A DNA stretch of 64,000 nucleotides from an uncultured Roseibium sp. (GTDB taxonomy: Bacteria; Pseudomonadota; Alphaproteobacteria; Rhizobiales; Stappiaceae), in assembly GCF_963675985.1 (NCBI RefSeq), contig NZ_OY780958.1, forward strand, positions 1,860,001 through 1,924,000, in the 5' to 3' direction. Shown here piece by piece: positions 59,953 through 64,000 of the stretch. Below the pieces are notes generated by a model. The model was given only the letters and a program-made list of their open reading frames with translations. It was not told the DNA's origin and did no database searches. Within the stretch, counting starts at the first letter, position 1; each line of letters starts with the position of its first letter. A program made the translations under genes and the position numbers.

Positions 59953-60634
59953 CCTGAGCCTCCGCCGGTTCGGGTATCGGATCGGCCTGAGGCAATTCCC
60001 CGACAAAATGGGAGAGCACAGCCTCCCATATCTTCTGCTCGACCGCATCGGGGCTTTCACGGCCATCGATGACGGCGAAGCGCTGTGGCTCCTTGCGGGC
60101 AAGGTCGAGAAAAAGAATCCTTCGGCGGTCGTGGACCTTCATCTCTTCGTTCTCGAACCGGTCAGGCGCATCTCCGGCCCCTGTCTCGGAGCGGCTGGAG
60201 ACCCGCGACATGCCGATATCGGCAGGTACATCGATGAGGATCGTCAAATCCGGGCGGACTCCGGCTACTGCCGCGGTTTCCAGCAGATCGAGATAGTTCG
60301 GATCGACCCCGGCCTCACCCTGATAGACACGGGTTGAGTCTGCGTAACGGTCGCAAAGCACCCAGTCGCCGCGGCCCAGAGCCGGAATGATGGTGGTATC
60401 CACGTGATCGGCGCGCGCTGCGGCAAACAGCATGGCCTCACCGCGCGGCCCCAGATCGCGGGCCTCGCCGCTCAGCAGTATCCGGCGGATCTTTTCCGCC
60501 CCCGGCGAGCCGCCGGGCTCCCGGGTCACCACCACGGTGAGGCCCAGGCCTTCCAGCCGTTTCCGCAGCCGGTCGATCTGGGTCGATTTGCCGGCGCCCT
60601 CGCCGCCCTCGAAGGTGATGAAACGTCCCTGCAC
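59936..60634 (-). CDS. tmk: Thymidylate kinase
   Basis: A 232-residue dTMP kinase with the P-loop FEGGEGAGKST and the DR(Y) motif CDRYADSTRVYQ. It phosphorylates dTMP to dTDP. The C-terminal 20 residues extend past the usual end. Cotranscribed with holB. Confidence 0.95.
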   Translation of the reverse strand: MQGRFITFEGGEGAGKSTQIDRLRKRLEGLGLTVVVTREPGGSPGAEKIRRILLSGEARDLGPRGEAMLFAAARADHVDTTIIPALGRGDWVLCDRYADSTRVYQGEAGVDPNYLDLLETAAVAGVRPDLTILIDVPADIGMSRVSSRSETGAGDAPDRFENEEMKVHDRRRILFLDLARKEPQRFAVIDGRESPDAVEQKIWEAVLSHFVGELPQADPIPEPAEAQDGTGS

Positions 60635-60680
60635 TTATCCGCCTATCCCGGCTTTTATCCGATTGCCTGTCATAGGATTT

Positions 60681-61895
60681 TTAAAGCCAGCCGAACAGCA
60701 ATTCCAACAGGCCGTCCAACGCCTTTTCCTGCATGTTGCCTTCAGGCACAGCCGCACCGGCTTCCAGGGGCGCGCGGTAGACGATTCCGTTCGCCCCGAT
60801 CACCCGCAGTTCTCCGGTAGCGGTTCCGGCTGAAACCGGCGCCTTCAAGGGGCCGGAATAAACAACACGCAACCGATAGTCCAACGTCGTACCGCGCGGC
60901 AACAACACCGACACATCGCCGCTTGCAACAAGCGGAACTTCAGACTCTGTGCCGCCGAATACGCGGGCATTCGTGATCGTGTCTCCGCGGGAATAGAGCT
61001 TTGAGATGCCGAAATACTCCCAGGAACCTTCGATCACCTCTTTGGCCGCCGCCAGACGCGCCTTGTCACTGGGAAGTCCGGCGACCGCCGCGATCACCCG
61101 GCGGCCGTCCCGTTCCACAGAGGCAAGGGCCGCGTAGCCGTCCTTTTCGCTCTGCCCGGCCCCGAGACCATCCAGTTCGCGAATCTCGCCGAGAAGCGGA
61201 TCCTTGTTGCGTTGAAAGATCTTGTTCCAGGTGAAATCCGGTTGGGAGAACATCGGATAATAGGCGCGATGATGCTCCAGGATGTAGTCCGCCAGGCGCA
61301 CCATGTCGCGCACGGTCGTCTTTGCGATCTCGCTCTCATAGCCGGTCGGATTGACGAAGCGGGAACCGGTCATGCCGATGTCGCGTGCAAGGGCCGTCAT
61401 GCGTTCGGCGAACTTCTCCTCGCTGCCATCCAGGCATTCCGCCAACGCGATAGCCGCATCATTGCCATGCTGAACGATCAATCCCTGAAGCAGATCGAGA
61501 ACTTCAATCTCGGAATTGATGGCCGCGAACATGGTCGTTCCACCGGCCGGAGCACCGCCGGTCCGCCAGGCATGTTCACTGATCTTGCATTTGGTAGAGG
61601 GAAAGATCTCCCCTTCCGACAGGGCCGCAAAAACGGTTGCGGCGGTCATGACCTTCGCCAGCGACCCGGGCTCGAAAGGCTTGTCCGCCTCCTTGGCGAA
61701 CAGGATCGTCTTGCTGTCAGGCTCGAAGAGATATGCCGACGGCGCATTGGTTTTTAGCGTTTCGGCCCCGGCCTCGGGCACGGGAAACATAGCCCCAGCC
61801 GTCAGCAGGCCGGCCGCCACGGCCATCACCTTGAGATTAAGCACCAACGATTTGCCAGCACACGACATTGGAGCGACCTCCCGAATCCGGGACAA
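60681..61895 (-). CDS. D-alanyl-D-alanine carboxypeptidase family protein (PBP5-like, altered motifs)
   Basis: A 404-residue exported protein of the PBP5/S11 family: signal peptide to about residue 44 (AGAE), SxxK motif Ser78-Leu-Ala-Lys81 intact, then a C-terminal beta domain. The SxN motif is His143-Gly-Asn (usually SGN) and the KTG motif is Gly245-Ala-Gly (usually KTG). Carboxypeptidase activity may be weak or lost, and the protein may instead bind peptidoglycan. It lies upstream of tmk-holB on the same strand. Confidence 0.88.
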   Translation of the reverse strand: MSRIREVAPMSCAGKSLVLNLKVMAVAAGLLTAGAMFPVPEAGAETLKTNAPSAYLFEPDSKTILFAKEADKPFEPGSLAKVMTAATVFAALSEGEIFPSTKCKISEHAWRTGGAPAGGTTMFAAINSEIEVLDLLQGLIVQHGNDAAIALAECLDGSEEKFAERMTALARDIGMTGSRFVNPTGYESEIAKTTVRDMVRLADYILEHHRAYYPMFSQPDFTWNKIFQRNKDPLLGEIRELDGLGAGQSEKDGYAALASVERDGRRVIAAVAGLPSDKARLAAAKEVIEGSWEYFGISKLYSRGDTITNARVFGGTESEVPLVASGDVSVLLPRGTTLDYRLRVVYSGPLKAPVSAGTATGELRVIGANGIVYRAPLEAGAAVPEGNMQEKALDGLLELLFGWL

Positions 61896-61951
61896 GAATC
61901 GCTTGCACGGACGCCGGGTGCAAGCGTTTTCGCTTCCGTTTCCGGCTGTTT

Positions 61952-63157
61952 TCAGTTCCCGTTCCGGGCAAGCCGGGACAACGGCACAGACCCGCCGGCC
62001 ATGCCGGAAACCGCGTCATAGGCGGCATTGATCCGGTTATTGGCGCTATAGGACGAAACGGAGCTCCCGCTCATAAGATTACGCGGAGTGCCGGCGGCAG
62101 GGATGCGCAGAACGCCGAGCGTACCGGAAGCAGCACCCGCCGGGGCCGGTTCCGCGTAAGCGGCCGGTTGCGGGCTATAGGCTGTTGCAGGAACCGGTGC
62201 GGCCTGCGGCGCATTGGACTGAGAAAACGTATTGAGCGATGCGACAGCGATGGTCGACTGGCTGGACTCGAAGGCCAACGCCGGATCATAGGCGACCTGA
62301 TAGGTCGACCCCGTGTTAGATGCAGAGGCGAGCAGGACGGATCCACCGTAGGGCCGCGGCGCCGGTGCCGGTGCCGGACCGAAGACCGGAGCGGGCGGCG
62401 TAGCCTGAGCCATGAGGGTCCCCGGCACGGTACCGCCCGGCGTGACGGCTCCCGGACCGGTGTAGGATGCCATCAGGAACGCTTCGTCATGGCCGTCCAT
62501 GCGCGCGCGGCCGACATATTCAACCTTCACCTTGGCAACACCGTGGCTCTTGGTATCGAGCATCGTGGCGACACGTTCGGAAAGATCAATAACCCGGTTT
62601 CCATGGAACGGTCCGCGGTCATTGACGCGAACGATCATCGAGCGGCCATTTTTCAGGTTCGTTACCTTGGCATAAGACGGCAACGGCATGGTGGTGTGGG
62701 CCGCGGTCAGCGCATTCCGATCGAAAATTTCACCGTTTGCGGTTTTGCGACCATGGAAGGTCGGACCGTACCACGATGCCAGCCCCACTTTTTTGTAGTT
62801 CCGATCTTCTTTCGGATAGTACCACTTGCCGGCGATCTTGTACTTCTTGCCGACAATGTAGCGTCCGCCGCCTTTGGGCACCGGCTTGCCTTCGGCAACC
62901 ACTTTCGGGCTGCCTTTGACCCCATATTTTTTCGGGCTGAATTTGGTTTTCTGAACCGGAGAGGTCGTTCCGCATGCAGCGAGAAAACCCGCCGCTATGA
63001 CGACCAGAAAACCGGTCCTGAGTTGCGCACCAAGGATCGACCAGCGGCTTCGGCCACCGGAGTCGATAAGCAAGCCGTTGTTATCGGCTGCAGTTTCACC
63101 TGTTACGGTTCTCGAGCAGGCGACCTTCTTGCCACCTTCAACGCCCATCCCTAGCAT
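61952..63157 (-). CDS. rlpA: Septal ring lytic transglycosylase / rare lipoprotein A
   Basis: A 401-residue lipoprotein. The lipobox is at FLAACG (Cys62), so the true start may be later than ATG 63157; no clear alternative ATG precedes it. The RlpA double-psi beta-barrel (VGLASWYGPTFHGRKTANGE and MIVRVNDRGPF) follows at about residues 125-210. The C-terminal half is Ala/Pro-rich and low complexity without a clear SPOR domain. It cleaves or binds septal peptidoglycan. Confidence 0.88.
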   Translation of the reverse strand: MLGMGVEGGKKVACSRTVTGETAADNNGLLIDSGGRSRWSILGAQLRTGFLVVIAAGFLAACGTTSPVQKTKFSPKKYGVKGSPKVVAEGKPVPKGGGRYIVGKKYKIAGKWYYPKEDRNYKKVGLASWYGPTFHGRKTANGEIFDRNALTAAHTTMPLPSYAKVTNLKNGRSMIVRVNDRGPFHGNRVIDLSERVATMLDTKSHGVAKVKVEYVGRARMDGHDEAFLMASYTGPGAVTPGGTVPGTLMAQATPPAPVFGPAPAPAPRPYGGSVLLASASNTGSTYQVAYDPALAFESSQSTIAVASLNTFSQSNAPQAAPVPATAYSPQPAAYAEPAPAGAASGTLGVLRIPAAGTPRNLMSGSSVSSYSANNRINAAYDAVSGMAGGSVPLSRLARNGN

Positions 63158-63744
63158 CCCGCCGTCCTACTCACTACGCGTTGGCGGCCCCGTGCACACG
63201 CGATTCCGTCTAGCACAAAAATTCCGGTATCCGGTCCACTTCGATTCCCGTTCCCGGATGAACCGAAAGCGCCTGACAACCTGAATGCCCAGCCCCCGCT
63301 CAGGCATTTGTCTCAGCTACTAGCACGGATGTTCTTACTGCAAAGTGAATGCGGCGTCGAGATCCGGCAAAGGCCTAATGACGGTTTTTCCAAGGCCGGC
63401 GCCCGTTTGGTTTTACCGTTTGCCTGTTTTCCGGAGAGAAACCCGAACGGCTCTGTGCGCTTATGCCGCCATCGACCTGTTTGTGATACACGTCACAGAG
63501 CCATTTCCGGAACCGGCCTAGTGTGAGCTTGTTGCTAGCGACCGCCCTGTCGCGAAGCATGCTGGGTTCACCACCCAGCTTTGGCCGCCGGTCTCTACCC
63601 TGCCCACGACACCACGACCGGCGGCCTTCCCCCTTCCCGATCAAAACACAAAGCCTTTTCAAACACGCCTTTCCCCAAGGCGTATGGTCGATAAAGCCTC
63701 ATACCTCTTGACTTTACCCGCCGAACACTGGAAACGGAACGAAC
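63158..63744. other. Intergenic region between rlpA and tRNA-Ser
   Basis: About 587 bases with no credible gene. It includes the rlpA promoter region and one perfect CRP-type palindrome at 63482-63497. Short open frames here have no recognisable product. Confidence 0.55.
63482..63497. promoter_or_regulatory. CRP-type palindrome TGTGATACACGTCACA
   Basis: TGTGA-N6-TCACA is a perfect match to the enterobacterial CRP half-site arrangement. No adjacent gene start fits it: rlpA starts 325 bases away and tRNA-Ser about 250. Its role is unknown. Confidence 0.4.
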
Positions 63745-63834
63745 GGAAGAGTGGCCGAGTGGTTGAAGGCACCGGTCTTGAAAACCGGCGTGCGGGCGAC
63801 CGTACCGTGGGTTCGAATCCCACCTCTTCCGCCA
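63745..63834 (+). tRNA. tRNA-Ser (UGA anticodon)
   Basis: A 90-base class II tRNA. The acceptor GGAAGAG (63745-63751) pairs with CTCTTCC (63824-63830); the discriminator G and CCA (63832-63834) are encoded. The anticodon loop reads CTTGAAA with TGA at 63779-63781. A long variable arm (GCGGGCGACCGTACCG region) is as expected for serine. T-loop GGTTCGAATCC is intact. An insertion sequence end begins six bases downstream. Confidence 0.95.
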
Positions 63835-63840
63835 TTTTTC

Positions 63841-64000
63841 TGTGTCCGACCCGCAGACATGGGTAACAGTTTGTACCGGAGACATGGGTTACAACCTCGT
63901 GCCGAACGGGTTGTCGATTGTCTCTCGTGATCTCTTATCCAGGTCGATGTCTCCCACATCTAGCTCATGGATCTGATGAGCCAAATCCCCCCGTCGACCT
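63841..64000 (-). mobile_element. Insertion sequence end, truncated by the window edge
   Basis: From about 63841 the sequence no longer matches the tRNA flank. It contains two nearly identical 13-base blocks (GACATGGGTAACA and GACATGGGTTACA), as in IS ends, and the C-terminus of a transposase reading leftwards. Family probably IS481/IS3-like with an integrase core; the boundary is approximate. Confidence 0.5.
63889..64000 (-). CDS. Transposase, C-terminal fragment
   Basis: On the minus strand the frame is open to the window edge and encodes about 37 residues: GRRGDLAHQIHELD, then VGDIDLDKRSRETIDNPFGT, then RL and a stop at 63889-63891. The end resembles the C-termini of IS481-type transposases. 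The start and most of the gene lie beyond 64000. Confidence 0.45.
   Translation of the reverse strand, partial: GRRGDLAHQIHELDVGDIDLDKRSRETIDNPFGTRL

Noticed and set aside
1..64000. CRISPR arrays, rRNA genes and replication origins
   Set aside because: None were seen. No regular repeat-spacer structures, 16S/23S motifs or DnaA-box clusters were noted by eye.

Overview
The window is a GC-rich alphaproteobacterial chromosome segment. Gene content (ectoine catabolism of the eut/doe type, TRAP and many ABC importers, FnrL/FixK-like boxes, a polymerase delta-prime/tmk/dac/rlpA housekeeping block) suggests a marine or plant-associated member of the Hyphomicrobiales, for example a Stappiaceae (Roseibium/Labrenzia-like) organism. 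The genus is inference. Most of the window is nitrogen scavenging from small amides, ureides, guanidino compounds and compatible solutes.

Layout. 1-2.9 kb: end of an NAGGN osmolyte operon and two half-size permeases. 3-6.8 kb: dienelactone hydrolase and a TAXI/fused TRAP importer. 7.1-13.5 kb: a cluster resembling a low-oxygen/stress regulon, with cytochrome c, a Usp-like protein, a Lon-like AAA protease, an HPF-cold-shock fusion, an acyl carrier protein and an orphan E2. Upstream of the E2 is a deletion scar that joins an acetyl-CoA synthetase stub to the tail of an E1-beta gene. 13.5-22.4 kb: ectoine/hydroxyectoine breakdown (doeA, an M20 deacetylase, eutB, eutC, doeX, aldehyde dehydrogenase, aminotransferase). 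22.7-28.6 kb: a Pot-type ABC importer and creatinase. 28.8-31.9 kb: an orphan HpaD-like dioxygenase, then a two-gene RNA end-healing and sealing cassette (RNA ligase plus HD-Pnk).

32.2-43 kb: a biuret/carboxybiuret-type operon behind a consensus sigma-54 promoter. It holds a BMP-family ABC importer, formamidase, biuret hydrolase and a paralogue, AtzG/AtzE/AtzH-like proteins, a 5-FCL-like protein and a GntR regulator. 43-49.1 kb (minus strand): a NitT/TauT-type importer with a creatininase homologue lacking one metal ligand, two SDRs and a ureohydrolase, divergent from a TetR regulator.

50-56 kb is the most striking part. A consensus sigma-54 promoter leads directly into a guanidine-I (ykkC) riboswitch. 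The operon behind it encodes a NitT/TauT-type importer, an ethylene-forming-enzyme-like 2-oxoglutarate/Fe oxygenase, a ureohydrolase with a GTGWPE signature (probable Ni-dependent guanidine hydrolase), a protein with 27 His in its first 53 residues, and a 30-residue membrane microprotein. The proposed logic is uptake or internal release of guanidine, hydrolysis to urea and ammonia, metal supply by the His-rich protein, and combined nitrogen and guanidine control.

56-64 kb: a P-type cation ATPase, holB, tmk, a PBP5-like carboxypeptidase with altered catalytic motifs, rlpA, tRNA-Ser(UGA) and the end of an insertion sequence that runs off the window.
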